Positions 8,334 through 16,506 are shown, counted from the first letter of the stretch. The stretch: 64,000 bases of DNA from JBLEFH01 sp047345645 (GCA_047345645.1 JBLEFH010000003.1), one strand, 5' to 3'. Notes: generated by a model from the sequence alone, not told the origin. Translations and numbers: made by a program.

Positions 8334-9259
8334 TGGCTGTTCTTCTTCTTGCAGAACTGAACGGGTCCGAACTCGACAAGGACCAGACTGGCAAAGCCCT
8401 GACGGCGGCGAAACAGCTTGGCGATGTGACCATTCTCGTCGCGGGCGAAGGCGCGCAGGGTGCGGCGGAAGTCGCAGCGAGTCTCGACGGCGCGGCTTCG
8501 GTGATTGCTGTTGACGATGCCGCTTACGCGCATCGCCTCGCCGAGCCGATGGCGGCGCTGGTGGCTAAGGTGGGCGAAGGCTTCGATCACATTGTCGCCC
8601 CGGCGACTGCCTCGGGCAAAAACATCATGCCCCGCGTCGCCGCGCTTCTCGATGTCATGATCATCTCCGATGTGACAGGCATTGAAGGCGCCGACACGTT
8701 CGAGCGCCCGATCTATGCGGGCAACGCGATCCAGACGGTGAAATCCTCCGATGGCAAAAAAGTCCTGACCGTCCGCACCTCCGCTTTCGATGCGGCAGGT
8801 GATGGCGGCTCGGCTTCGGTCGAGACGGGCGACGCAGCAGACAAGCCGGGCGTGTCCGAATGGGTCAGCGACGAAATCGCGAAAAGCGACCGTCCGGACC
8901 TCACCTCGGCGAAAATCGTCGTCTCGGGTGGCCGGGGTGTCGGTTCGAAGGAAAACTTCGACATCATCAACAAGCTGGCCGACAAGCTTGGCGCAGCCGT
9001 TGGCGCGTCCCGCGCAGCGGTCGACTCCGGCTTTGCCCCGAATGACTGGCAGGTTGGCCAGACCGGTAAAGTCGTCGCGCCCGAGCTTTACATCGCCATC
9101 GGCATCTCCGGGGCGATCCAGCACCTGGCCGGGATGAAGGACTCTAAGGTCATCGTCGCGATCAACAAGGACGAAGACGCGCCGATCTTCCAGATCGCCG
9201 ATTACGGCCTTGTCGCGGACCTCTTCGAAGCCGTGCCGGAGCTAGAATCCGCGCTTTAA
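8333..9259 (+). CDS. etfA: Electron transfer flavoprotein alpha subunit
   Basis: The FAD-binding subunit of ETF, 308 residues. The N-terminal domain begins MAVLLLAELNGSELD. The C-terminal FAD domain shows SGGRGVGSKENF, the DSGFAPNDWQVGQTGKVVAPELYIAIGISGAIQH signature and the closing KDEDAPIFQIADYGLVADLFE. ATG 8333 overlaps the etfB stop. A strong hairpin terminator follows 22 bases after the stop, so the etfBA message should end there. Confidence 0.96.
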   Translation: MAVLLLAELNGSELDKDQTGKALTAAKQLGDVTILVAGEGAQGAAEVAASLDGAASVIAVDDAAYAHRLAEPMAALVAKVGEGFDHIVAPATASGKNIMPRVAALLDVMIISDVTGIEGADTFERPIYAGNAIQTVKSSDGKKVLTVRTSAFDAAGDGGSASVETGDAADKPGVSEWVSDEIAKSDRPDLTSAKIVVSGGRGVGSKENFDIINKLADKLGAAVGASRAAVDSGFAPNDWQVGQTGKVVAPELYIAIGISGAIQHLAGMKDSKVIVAINKDEDAPIFQIADYGLVADLFEAVPELESAL

Positions 9260-9280
9260 GCGAAGACGCCAAAGACACAG

Positions 9281-9308
9281 AACGCCGCCCCCCTCGGGCG
9301 GCGTTTTT
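9281..9308 (+). terminator. Intrinsic terminator after etfBA
   Basis: A perfect 10-base stem, AACGCCGCCC pairing with GGGCGGCGTT around the loop CCCTC, runs directly into a T tract (9304-9308). It also separates etfA from the convergent gene ending at 9311, for which it has no good T tract. Confidence 0.88.
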
Positions 9309-9310
9309 CG

Positions 9311-10183
9311 TTAGAACCCGAACAAACCGCGCAGCCCGGACCCGCTGGGGCCGCGCCCCCGGATATGGGTCAGCCGCTCCACCTCGGGTTGCAGATGTTC
9401 CGCGATATTGGCGTGGTCCTCTGGCGTCAGCGCGCTGCCTTCCGTGTCGCGCGGCAGGATATGCTCGACGTAATGATCCGCATAAGGCCGGATCGCCTCC
9501 ATCATTTCCGTGGTGACAAATTGCGGTAGTGGCCCACAATCATCGGCCTGCATATCCATCGCGCGCCCGCCCGGTCTGCGCGGCGAGAGCCAGAGCAGCA
9601 GCTTGCGCCCTTCCACAAGCTGCAAAAGATCCCGCATCCGCGCGATATAGGCGCCCTTGAGTTCCACATCGAGCACCCGGAACCGCTCCGCGCTCTGCTT
9701 GTGCATGGCGTGCATCATCTCATTCACCGTCTCGAAACGGTGGAATTCCAATTCCGGGAACAGCGCCGTCGCCATCTCGGAGACATCCTTGAGCATCTGA
9801 TTGCGCCGATCCAATACAGAGTAGAGCCGGTTCGACAGGAAATGTGCGGGCATCACGGTCACGATGGTCAGCTTGGCCCGATTCAGCGCCGCGATCATAT
9901 CCGCGTCGCGCAGATAATAGCCCGGCCCCGCCCCGTTCTGCGCCCAGTTCATCACCTGAAGGTCAATCCGCTTGGCCAAAAGCCCCGGCCAGGGCACGGA
10001 GATATTGCGCGCATAAGTCTCCGACGAGCCGAGACAGGCGATGTAGGGCTTTATCGGCTGAAGCGCCGCGCCCCGATATAACTGCGCCATTGTGCCAAAT
10101 TTATGGCACGACAGCGCGCCCGCGATATCCATCACAGCCTCCCGCTGCGCTGCCTTGATGCTCTCACCCATGGAACCACCCAT
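9311..10183 (-). CDS. DUF6473-like protein of Rhodobacteraceae, unknown function
   Basis: A 290-residue soluble protein without signal peptide or membrane segment. It opens with a Met/Gly/Ser-rich stretch, then PYIACLGSSETYARNISVPWPGLLAKRIDLQVMNWAQNGAGPGYYL. The GSSETYGR-like and NxGxxNxG-like order recalls SGNH-type folds and matches my memory of the DUF6473 family restricted to this order. LLLWLSPRR and HYVEHILPRD follow in the C-terminal half. No experimentally known role. ATG 10183 is chosen; ATG 10171 is an alternative. Divergent from hbdA. Confidence 0.7.
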   Translation of the reverse strand: MGGSMGESIKAAQREAVMDIAGALSCHKFGTMAQLYRGAALQPIKPYIACLGSSETYARNISVPWPGLLAKRIDLQVMNWAQNGAGPGYYLRDADMIAALNRAKLTIVTVMPAHFLSNRLYSVLDRRNQMLKDVSEMATALFPELEFHRFETVNEMMHAMHKQSAERFRVLDVELKGAYIARMRDLLQLVEGRKLLLWLSPRRPGGRAMDMQADDCGPLPQFVTTEMMEAIRPYADHYVEHILPRDTEGSALTPEDHANIAEHLQPEVERLTHIRGRGPSGSGLRGLFGF

Positions 10184-10247
10184 ATTTCAACCCAGCCCAT
10201 GGATTAGAACCAAAGCCCTAAACCCTGATTAACAGGCGCGAATATGG

Positions 10248-10276
10248 TTGCCGTGACGGGGCCGCGCTCCTATCCT
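10248..10276 (+). promoter_or_regulatory. Candidate sigma-70 promoter of hbdA
   Basis: TTGCCG (10248-10253) and TATCCT (10271-10276) are separated by exactly 17 bases, with a leader of about 21 bases to ATG 10304. The match is good for a GC-rich alphaproteobacterium but was found by eye. Confidence 0.55.
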
Positions 10277-10303
10277 GCGGGGCAGACAAAGAAGAGGGCA
10301 GTC

Positions 10304-11179
10304 ATGGAGATCAAAAAGGTCGGGGTCGTCGGCGCGGGTCAGATGGGCAACGGGATTGCGCATGTGATGGCACTGGCTGGTTATGACGTGACGCTCAACG
10401 ATATTTCCAAGGACGCGCTGAGCAAATCGCTGGAGACCATCGACGCCAATCTCGACCGTCAGGTCTCCCGCGACAAGATTTCCGAGGATGAGAAAAACAC
10501 CGCCCTTGGCCGCATCTCGATCACGGAAGACCTCGGCGTTCTGGGGCAGTCGGACCTCATCATTGAGGCGGCGACCGAGCGCGAGGACATCAAGCATCAG
10601 ATCTTCAAGAACCTGACTCCGCATCTGGCGGAGAACACGATTCTGGCCTCCAACACCTCGTCGATCTCGATCACGCGTCTCGCCGCAGGAACCGACCGCC
10701 CGGAGCGCTTCATGGGCGTTCATTTCATGAACCCGGTGCCGGTGATGCAACTTGTCGAGCTGATCCGCGGCATCGCGACGGATAAAGGCACCTTCGACAC
10801 GCTCAAGGACGTGGTGGACCGGATCGGAAAGACCTATTCGACCGCCGAGGATTTCCCCGCCTTTATCGTGAACCGCATCCTGATCCCGATGATCAACGAG
10901 GCGATTTACACGCTTTATGAAGGCGTTGGCTCGGTCGCGAGCATCGACACCTCGATGAAGCTCGGCGCGAACCATCCGATGGGGCCACTTGAGCTGGCGG
11001 ATTTCATCGGGCTCGACACCTGCCTTGCGATCATGAATGTCCTGCATGACGGGCTGGCGGATACGAAATACCGCCCCTGCCCGCTTCTGGTGAAATATGT
11101 GGAAGCGGGGTGGCTTGGCCGGAAGACCGGGCGCGGCTTTTACGACTATTCGGGCGAGCAGCCGGTCCCGACGCGCTAA
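10304..11179 (+). CDS. hbdA: 3-hydroxybutyryl-CoA dehydrogenase
   Basis: Interconverts acetoacetyl-CoA and (S)-3-hydroxybutyryl-CoA, using NAD(P). The 291-residue protein begins MEIKKVGVVGAGQMGNGIAHVMALAGYDV with the Rossmann GAGQMG motif (residues 10-15). It has IIEAATERED, ASNTSSISIT, and the catalytic region FMGVHFMNPVPVMQLVELI with the conserved His. The C-terminal dimerisation domain contains FIVNRILIPMINEAI and ANHPMGPLELADFIGLD. ATG 10304 is supported by the GAAGAGGG ribosome site. It probably serves poly-3-hydroxybutyrate or ethylmalonyl-CoA metabolism. Its stop overlaps that of the convergent TetR gene by 4 bases. Confidence 0.94.
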   Translation: MEIKKVGVVGAGQMGNGIAHVMALAGYDVTLNDISKDALSKSLETIDANLDRQVSRDKISEDEKNTALGRISITEDLGVLGQSDLIIEAATEREDIKHQIFKNLTPHLAENTILASNTSSISITRLAAGTDRPERFMGVHFMNPVPVMQLVELIRGIATDKGTFDTLKDVVDRIGKTYSTAEDFPAFIVNRILIPMINEAIYTLYEGVGSVASIDTSMKLGANHPMGPLELADFIGLDTCLAIMNVLHDGLADTKYRPCPLLVKYVEAGWLGRKTGRGFYDYSGEQPVPTR

Positions 11180-11799
11180 CCGTCGACGTCGAGGCCAAGC
11201 CCGCGCAGATAGATTTTCGTCGCGTTTCTCAGCATCTTGTCGGCATCCTGCGCGACACGCTCACCGGGGCGGCCGAGGGTGAAAAGCGTCGCGATCCCGT
11301 GACAGAGCGCCCAGATGTGGTGCGCCACCATCGCGGCAGGCGGACGGCTCTCTTCCGGCATGTTTTCAAACATACGGCCCACAGCGGCCTCCAAAGCATC
11401 AAGCGCCCGGCCCGCCGCGAGTTTCAGGCCCGGATTGCCGTCAATATTCACGCCCGCTTCGAACATCGCGATATAGTAGCCGGGGTTCGATTGCGCGAAG
11501 GCGAGATAGGTGCTGTTTGCATCGTAAAACGCATCGACCGGCGAGTCGTCCGGGCCGGAAATTTGCTCTAGCCCGCCGAGAAAGGTCTCAAAGCCTCTTC
11601 GGGCCACCTCTTCGATCAACTCGTCACGGTTCTTGAAATGGCGATAGGGCGCGGCGGGCGTCACCCCTGCCTCACGCGCTGCCTCCGCAAACGTGAAGCC
11701 GCGCGGCCCCTTTTCTGAGATGAGTTTCAGCGCCGCCTCGACAAGCGTCTCTTTCAGGTTACCGTGGTGGTAGCCGCGCCCGTCACCACGCCCCGGCAT
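11176..11799 (-). CDS. TetR/AcrR family transcriptional regulator with WHG-type C-terminal domain
   Basis: A 207-residue repressor-like protein. The N terminus MPGRGDGRGYHHGNLKETLVEAALKLI leads into a helix-turn-helix, FTFAEAAREAGVTPAAPYRHFKNRDELIEEVA, typical of TetR. The YHHGNL motif and the C-terminal MVAHHIWALCHGIATL match TetR proteins with a WHG domain. The ligand is unknown. ATG 11799 lies one base before the HPr gene's stop codon, so it is the last gene of the hprK-rapZ-EIIA-HPr run. The upstream in-frame extension overlaps HPr and is rejected. Confidence 0.88.
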   Translation of the reverse strand: MPGRGDGRGYHHGNLKETLVEAALKLISEKGPRGFTFAEAAREAGVTPAAPYRHFKNRDELIEEVARRGFETFLGGLEQISGPDDSPVDAFYDANSTYLAFAQSNPGYYIAMFEAGVNIDGNPGLKLAAGRALDALEAAVGRMFENMPEESRPPAAMVAHHIWALCHGIATLFTLGRPGERVAQDADKMLRNATKIYLRGLGLDVDG

Positions 11800-11800
11800 C

Positions 11801-12067
11801 TTAGCGGCCCTCTCCGAAGAGACCGCCGACAAGATCCGCCAGCGCCTCGGCCAGCTTCTCCGCCTCCGCGCCTTGGGTCTCAACGTCAATGGCGCTGCCC
11901 TTCGCCGCCCCCAGCATGAGAAGGCCCATAATCGAGTCCCCCGACACGGATTGGCCGTCGAAACTCACCTTGGCACGCGCATCGAATCGCTCCACTGTCT
12001 CGACAAATTTCGCCGAGGCACGGGCATGGAGGCCCTTCTCATTGGAAATCAAAAGGCTTTGACGCAT
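11801..12067 (-). CDS. Phosphocarrier protein HPr of a regulatory PTS
   Basis: The 88-residue phosphocarrier accepts phosphate from Enzyme I on His14 (KGLHARASAK) and can be phosphorylated by HprK on the serine of SGDSIMGLL (Ser45). Both sites are intact, so two-way control is possible. No sugar-specific permease lies nearby; the incomplete PTS of alphaproteobacteria acts in regulation. ATG 12067 overlaps the stop of the EIIA gene by one base. Confidence 0.94.
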   Translation of the reverse strand: MRQSLLISNEKGLHARASAKFVETVERFDARAKVSFDGQSVSGDSIMGLLMLGAAKGSAIDVETQGAEAEKLAEALADLVGGLFGEGR

Positions 12068-12486
12068 CAGCCTGCCCGGTTGAAGGCGACTGTCTGACCG
12101 GCCCGGTCCATATAGGATTGTCCGGCACGCAAAGCCCGGTCACAGGCTTCGTCCAGCGAAAGATGCCGTGCTTTCGCGAGCTTAATCAGCATGGGCAAAT
12201 TCGCGCCATAAAGAAGCCTGCGATCTTCCCGAGCGCAGGCTTTCAGGCCATAATTTGCAGCAGTGGAGCCATAAAGATCGGTCACGACAATGACACCGGC
12301 GCCTTGATCGACGGTCTTCATCGCGGTGTTGAGGCTCTGACGGGTCAGGGACGGGCTGTCCTCCGGATCGACCGAGATCGCCTCGATCCCGGATTGCGGG
12401 CCGAGCACATGCTCAAGCGCGTCGCGGAATGCGGCGCTCAGCGGCCCATGGGCAAGAATAACGATCCCAATCATAGGGGCGATCAT
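12067..12486 (-). CDS. PTS EIIA component, mannose (Man) family
   Basis: A 139-residue soluble EIIA of the Man family. MIGIVILAHGPLSAAF places the phosphorylatable histidine at residue 13, and VIVVTDLYGSTAANYGL is the family's GGTPxN-like loop. It accepts phosphate from HPr and probably signals phosphorylation state rather than transporting sugar, since no EIIB/C/D is nearby. ATG 12486 forms an ATGA overlap with rapZ and has an AGGG-type ribosome site; ATG 12474 is an alternative start. Confidence 0.9.
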   Translation of the reverse strand: MIAPMIGIVILAHGPLSAAFRDALEHVLGPQSGIEAISVDPEDSPSLTRQSLNTAMKTVDQGAGVIVVTDLYGSTAANYGLKACAREDRRLLYGANLPMLIKLAKARHLSLDEACDRALRAGQSYMDRAGQTVAFNRAG

Positions 12487-13370
12487 ACTCGCAAAACCCT
12501 TTCCATTTCCCTATGCCTGATTACAACAGGCCAACCATCACGTTGCAAGCGCTTCCAAAGCGCTTCAGCCACAGTAACGGAACGGTGTTGCCCTCCGGTA
12601 CACCCTATGGCGATGGTGAAGTAGGCTTTGCCCTCATCGCGATAGGCGGGCAACAGCAATTCCGCAAGGCCGGTGAGCTTTTCAAAGAAGGGTGCGTAGA
12701 GCGGATCGGCGGTCACATAATCCTGCACATCCGCATCACGCCCGTCCTTGCCACGTAAATTGGGGTCCCAATAGGGATTTCGCAAGAAGCGTACATCGAA
12801 AAGCATGTCCGCTCCGCGAGGTAGCCCACGTTTGTAGCTGAAACTCTGGATGGTGACGGAGAACTCCGCCAGCGCGTCGCTCTCGAACCACCGCCCTAAC
12901 TCGGTTTTGAGCTGATGTGGGGTGAGATTTGAGGTGTCGATCAGAATATCGGCGCGCGCGCGGAGGTCTCCCAAAAGGTCGCGTTCCCGTTCGATCCCGA
13001 CAAGCGGTGCCTCTGCGGGGGCCAGCGGATGTTTGCGGCGGGTCTCGGAAAACCGGCGCAGCAGCACATCGGTGTCCGCATCGAGATAGAGCAGCGAGAC
13101 TTCCATATCCGGGTCCGCCGTCGCGCGCTCACAGAGCGCAATCAGGCCCTCGGCACTGAAATCTCGCGTCCGCGTATCGACACCGATCGCCAGCGGACGC
13201 TCCAGCGGCGGCCCGTCCATCAACCGATCGAACAGCGAGAGCGGCAGATTGTCGATGGACTCAAAGCCCATATCTTCCAGCGCGTTGATGGTGGTGGAGC
13301 GGCCCGCACCCGACGGTCCCGTGACAATCACGATCTTTGGACCTGCGTCGGATGTGTTGGCTTCGCTCAT
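12483..13370 (-). CDS. rapZ: RapZ/YvcJ-type nucleotide-binding protein
   Basis: A 295-residue P-loop protein of the RapZ (YvcJ/YhbJ) family; in E. coli RapZ is an RNase E adapter controlling GlmS. The N-terminal P-loop reads GPSGAGRST (residues 18-26), so the usual Walker A lysine is arginine. GVDTRTRDF, the conserved FSYKRGLPRGADMLFDVRFLRNPYWDPNLR block and IAIGCTGGQHRSV in the C-terminal domain are all diagnostic. It sits between hprK (4-base overlap) and the EIIA gene (ATGA overlap), the standard alphaproteobacterial order. Confidence 0.94.
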   Translation of the reverse strand: MSEANTSDAGPKIVIVTGPSGAGRSTTINALEDMGFESIDNLPLSLFDRLMDGPPLERPLAIGVDTRTRDFSAEGLIALCERATADPDMEVSLLYLDADTDVLLRRFSETRRKHPLAPAEAPLVGIERERDLLGDLRARADILIDTSNLTPHQLKTELGRWFESDALAEFSVTIQSFSYKRGLPRGADMLFDVRFLRNPYWDPNLRGKDGRDADVQDYVTADPLYAPFFEKLTGLAELLLPAYRDEGKAYFTIAIGCTGGQHRSVTVAEALWKRLQRDGWPVVIRHREMERVLRV

Positions 13371-13828
13371 ATCTGCTCCGGGTCGAGAAGCTGCCCGCCC
13401 TTGAGCAGAATCATCAGACCTGACGCGAGGTTGGGCACTCCTTTACCGGCGATCAAGGGATAATGCTGCCCTGCAAGATGAATTTCATTGCACCGCGGCA
13501 AACGGCCCACAGGTTCCAAATCGAGATCGACGACATAGCAAAGACGCGCCCGTCGCGCGGGCAACCGGATCAGCCCGAGTCCCCTCGCCTCGATCATCCC
13601 CGCAATCCGTTCCGGCGCGGACAGGCAGCCGCCCGCGATCTGCACCTGATCATCGGCAACCAGCGCCGCGCCAAGCGCAAGCATAGTGAGGGCCAAACCC
13701 GACTTCCCGCTCCCCGACTCGCCCCGGATCAACAACCCGGAATCACCCACAGAAATCGCGGTGCCGTGACATGTAACCGCCTCACCCGTCGCAGCGGCGT
13801 GAGGCCCATTGTGGCAATTATGTGACAT
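13367..13828 (-). CDS. hprK: HPr kinase/phosphorylase, short alphaproteobacterial form
   Basis: Phosphorylates or dephosphorylates HPr on serine in response to metabolite levels. The 153-residue product contains only the catalytic C-terminal domain of Gram-positive HprK, as usual in alphaproteobacteria. The P-loop GESGSGKS is at residues 36-43, LVADDQVQI follows, and the IEARGLGLIRLP segment corresponds to the HprK signature. ATG 13828 (MSHNCHNGP) is chosen. It is the first gene of the operon, facing pckA across a 155-base control region. The ChvG/ChvI pair often found here in relatives is absent. Confidence 0.88.
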   Translation of the reverse strand: MSHNCHNGPHAAATGEAVTCHGTAISVGDSGLLIRGESGSGKSGLALTMLALGAALVADDQVQIAGGCLSAPERIAGMIEARGLGLIRLPARRARLCYVVDLDLEPVGRLPRCNEIHLAGQHYPLIAGKGVPNLASGLMILLKGGQLLDPEQI

Positions 13829-13889
13829 GGTGACGCTAACCCATAACTCATTCTGTTCTGTTGACGCTAACAATGTCGCAAGATTATTT
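13828..13889 (+). promoter_or_regulatory. Divergent hprK/pckA control region: two LacI-type sites and a pckA promoter
   Basis: TGACGCTAAC occurs at 13831-13840 and again at 13862-13871, 31 bases apart (about three helical turns). The second copy lies in TGTTGACGCTAACA (13859-13872), an imperfect palindrome with central CG like LacI-family operators. It also forms the -35 of a candidate promoter, TTGACG (13861-13866), 17 bases, TTATTT (13884-13889). A closely similar site, AGTTAACGCTAACA, lies at 30822-30835. CceR, a LacI-type regulator of central carbon metabolism in Rhodobacter, is a plausible binder (inference). Confidence 0.5.
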
Positions 13890-13934
13890 CACCGCATTTT
13901 ATCCCGCGCCGCAGCAGCTTATAGTCGTTTGCAC

Positions 13935-13952
13935 ACCCGGACACAGCCGGGT
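13935..13952 (+). promoter_or_regulatory. Hairpin in the pckA leader
   Basis: ACCCGG (13935-13940) and CCGGGT (13947-13952) pair around the loop ACACAG, then CTTTAG follows. It lies 32-49 bases upstream of the pckA start. The T run is too short for a confident terminator; it may shape the leader or be incidental. Confidence 0.3.
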
Positions 13953-13983
13953 CTTTAGCGACGCGAAAGCCTTGGGAGGCACC

Positions 13984-15588
13984 ATGACAATTGGCACCGT
14001 GAACACCGCGACAACGCTTGAGAAAACCGGATTCCCGGCGCTCGGGAACGTCTATTATAATCTCAACGAAGCCGCGCTTGTGCAGGAAGCCCTCACCAGA
14101 GGCGAAGCCGAGATGGGCCATGGCGGCGCTGTTCTCGTGACGACCGGCAAACATACCGGCCGCTCGCCCAAGGATAAATTCATCGTCCGCGAACCGTCTG
14201 TTGAGGACAAAATCTGGTGGGAAAACAACGCGCCGATGGAGCAGGACGCTTTCGCGCAGCTTCACGCCGACATGCTGACCCATATGGAAGGCCGCGATTA
14301 TTTCGTGCAGGACCTCTTCGGCGGCGCGGATCCGGCGTATCGTCTGAACGTGCGCGTCGTGACCGAACTTGCCTGGCACGCGCTCTTCATCCGCCACCTT
14401 CTCCGCCGCCCGGAGCGCGCGGAACTGGCGGGCTTCGATCCAGAATTCACCATCATCAACTGCCCCGAATTCCTCGCCGATCCGGAGCGTCACGGCTGCC
14501 GCAGCGAAACCGTGATCGCCATCAGCATGGAGAAGAAACTCGTGCTGATCGCGGGCACCGCCTATGCGGGCGAGAACAAGAAATCGGTGTTCTCGATCCT
14601 CAACTACCTTCTGCCGGAACAGGGCGTCATGCCGATGCACTGCTCGGCCAACCACGCCGAGGGCGACCCGGAAGATTGCGCCGTGTTCTTCGGCCTCTCG
14701 GGCACCGGGAAGACCACCCTCTCCGCCGATCCCAAACGTGTGCTGATCGGCGATGATGAGCATGGCTGGTCGGACAATGGCGTCTTCAACTTCGAAGGCG
14801 GCTGCTACGCGAAGACCATCAATCTCTCGCCAGAAGCGGAGCCGGAGATTTTCGCGACCACGTCGAAATTCGCCACGGTCGTCGAGAACATGGTTTACGA
14901 TCCGGACACCCGCGATCTCGACTTCGAAGATGACAGCCTGACCGCGAATATGCGTTGCGCCTACCCGCTCGATTACATCTCGAACGCCTCGGCCAATTCG
15001 CTCGGCGGCGTGCCGAAAAACATCATCATGCTGACCTGCGATGCCTTCGGGGTTCTGCCCCCGATCGCCCGTCTGACACCGGCGCAGGCGATGTATCACT
15101 TCCTCTCGGGCTTCACCTCGAAAGTGGCCGGCACCGAGCGCGGGATCACCGAGCCGCAGCCGACCTTCTCGACCTGCTTCGGCGCGCCCTTCATGCCGCG
15201 TCGCCCTGAAGTTTATGGCGCGATGCTCCGTGACAAGATCGCCGAACATGGCGCGACCTGCTGGCTTGTGAACACCGGCTGGTCCGGCGGCGCTTACGGC
15301 ACCGGCTCGCGGATGCCGATCAAGGCGACCCGCACCCTGCTGACTGCCGCGCTCGACGGCTCGCTCGCCGATGCGCAGTTCCGCAAGGACCCGAATTTCG
15401 GCTTCGAAGTGCCGGTCTCCGTTGCTGGCGTCACCGATGTGCTGCTCGACCCGCGCCGCACCTGGGACGACAAAACCGCCTATGACGCGGCAGCGGCCAA
15501 ACTGGTGAAGATGTTCGCCGACAACTTCGCCCAGTATGAGCCTTACGTGAATGATGAGGTCATGGACATCGCGCTGCAAAGCGCCTGA
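13984..15588 (+). CDS. pckA: Phosphoenolpyruvate carboxykinase (ATP)
   Basis: Converts oxaloacetate and ATP to phosphoenolpyruvate, the committed step of gluconeogenesis. At 534 residues it has family length. It shows the kinase P-loop GLSGTGKTT (237-244 and following), the metal-binding IGDDEHGWSD, ISMEKKLVLIAGTAYAGENKKSVFS, and the C-terminal NTGWSGGAYGTGSRMPIKATR. ATG 13984 has a GGGAGG ribosome site; an in-frame ATG at 13873 would add residues unlike PckA. Divergent from the PTS operon, with shared operator-like repeats between. Confidence 0.96.
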   Translation: MTIGTVNTATTLEKTGFPALGNVYYNLNEAALVQEALTRGEAEMGHGGAVLVTTGKHTGRSPKDKFIVREPSVEDKIWWENNAPMEQDAFAQLHADMLTHMEGRDYFVQDLFGGADPAYRLNVRVVTELAWHALFIRHLLRRPERAELAGFDPEFTIINCPEFLADPERHGCRSETVIAISMEKKLVLIAGTAYAGENKKSVFSILNYLLPEQGVMPMHCSANHAEGDPEDCAVFFGLSGTGKTTLSADPKRVLIGDDEHGWSDNGVFNFEGGCYAKTINLSPEAEPEIFATTSKFATVVENMVYDPDTRDLDFEDDSLTANMRCAYPLDYISNASANSLGGVPKNIIMLTCDAFGVLPPIARLTPAQAMYHFLSGFTSKVAGTERGITEPQPTFSTCFGAPFMPRRPEVYGAMLRDKIAEHGATCWLVNTGWSGGAYGTGSRMPIKATRTLLTAALDGSLADAQFRKDPNFGFEVPVSVAGVTDVLLDPRRTWDDKTAYDAAAAKLVKMFADNFAQYEPYVNDEVMDIALQSA

Positions 15589-15609
15589 TCTTTGAGATCA
15601 TATTTGAGA

Positions 15610-15633
15610 GGGCGGCCATAGAGCCGCCCTTTT
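15610..15633 (+). terminator. Intrinsic terminator after pckA
   Basis: GGGCGGC (15610-15616) pairs with GCCGCCC (15623-15629) around CATAGA and is followed by TTTT. It separates pckA from the convergent transporter gene ending at 15637. Confidence 0.82.
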
Positions 15634-15636
15634 GCT

Positions 15637-16404
15637 TTAGAAAATCGCCCGCCGCAGGAGGTTCAGCCCGGCGATCAGCAGCACCCAGCGAACCAGCGCC
15701 ACGAATTTCTTCTGGTCCAGCTTGTCCTGAATACGGAAGCCCAGCTGCTGCCCCGCAATCGCGGCAAGGGTGAGAATTGCGGAGAACTTGAGCGTTTCCG
15801 CGTTGAGCAACCCGGAATAGAGATGCGCAATCGTCAGCGTGACGATCCCAAGGAAGAAATTGACGCCAAGCGCCGTCGCCATCTCGCGTTTTTCCGTGTC
15901 CATCGCCATAAAGAACATGATGACCGGCGGCCCCCAGACCCCGGAGAGCCCGCCCGTGATCCCCGCGATCACGCCGACAACATACTGCGCGACCACGCGG
16001 TTTTCCGGCGCGATGCTCAGACGCACCCCCGCGATTTGCAGGAGCGCGAAGGCAGTCACGGCGAGCCCGAGAATCGAGAAGAACAGCCGATCCGGGATGC
16101 CGATGACGAGCTGCGCCACGAGGGCGACAATCACCAGCAACACGATGTTGAGCCGCCAATAGCGCCTGAGCATCCGGTCCGCCTCGCCAATGCCGAAGCG
16201 AAACGCCTGAAGCCCGTTTGTCACGAGCGTCGGCAGAAGCATCCCGGCCAGCGCGATTTTCGGCGGCAAAAACATTGCCATAAGGCCAATCGCGAGGACG
16301 GGCAGCGCAAATCCGGTCGCGCCCTTCACCGTTCCAGCCAGAAACAGCGCAATCATCGCGCCGGTCAGGCTCAGCACCCACTGCTCCCCCAGAATTTCAG
16401 CCAT
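15637..16404 (-). CDS. TauE/SafE family membrane transporter
   Basis: A 255-residue protein with about seven or eight hydrophobic helices. It carries the family's repeated pattern near the N terminus, GTVKGATGFALPVLAIGLMAMFLPPKIALAGMLLPTLVTNGLQ. This family exports sulfite, sulfoacetate or other organic anions; the substrate here is unknown. It is convergent with pckA and 119 bases upstream of, and divergent from, mcd. A second member of the family lies at 46867. Confidence 0.85.
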   Translation of the reverse strand: MAEILGEQWVLSLTGAMIALFLAGTVKGATGFALPVLAIGLMAMFLPPKIALAGMLLPTLVTNGLQAFRFGIGEADRMLRRYWRLNIVLLVIVALVAQLVIGIPDRLFFSILGLAVTAFALLQIAGVRLSIAPENRVVAQYVVGVIAGITGGLSGVWGPPVIMFFMAMDTEKREMATALGVNFFLGIVTLTIAHLYSGLLNAETLKFSAILTLAAIAGQQLGFRIQDKLDQKKFVALVRWVLLIAGLNLLRRAIF

Positions 16405-16490
16405 GGACGAAACTTTCCGTCGCGGAATTGCTAACTGATGTTCGTTTCTTGCGCATGTTCGCTTGACCCTTCCGCTTCACCGGCCTAGTT

Positions 16491-16506
16491 TTGCGGCAAC
16501 GCAACA
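16491..16506 (+). promoter_or_regulatory. GCAAC-repeat site upstream of mcd
   Basis: TTGCGGCAACGCAACA holds a tandem GCAAC GCAAC (16496-16505) and an inverted TTGCG/CGCAA pair. It lies 18 bases before the mcd start. Similar GTTGC/GCAAC elements crowd the mcl1 upstream region (38772-38801). Acyl-CoA-responsive RamB/PccR-type regulators use TTTGC-containing sites, so shared control is a possibility. Confidence 0.35.

Noticed and set aside
13935..13952. pckA leader hairpin as an attenuator
   Set aside because: No alternative pairing or leader peptide seen; the T tract is too short. Kept only as a low-confidence structure.
13867..15579. 570-residue antisense frame under pckA
   Set aside because: Shadow of pckA; no family motif, and pckA has complete signatures.
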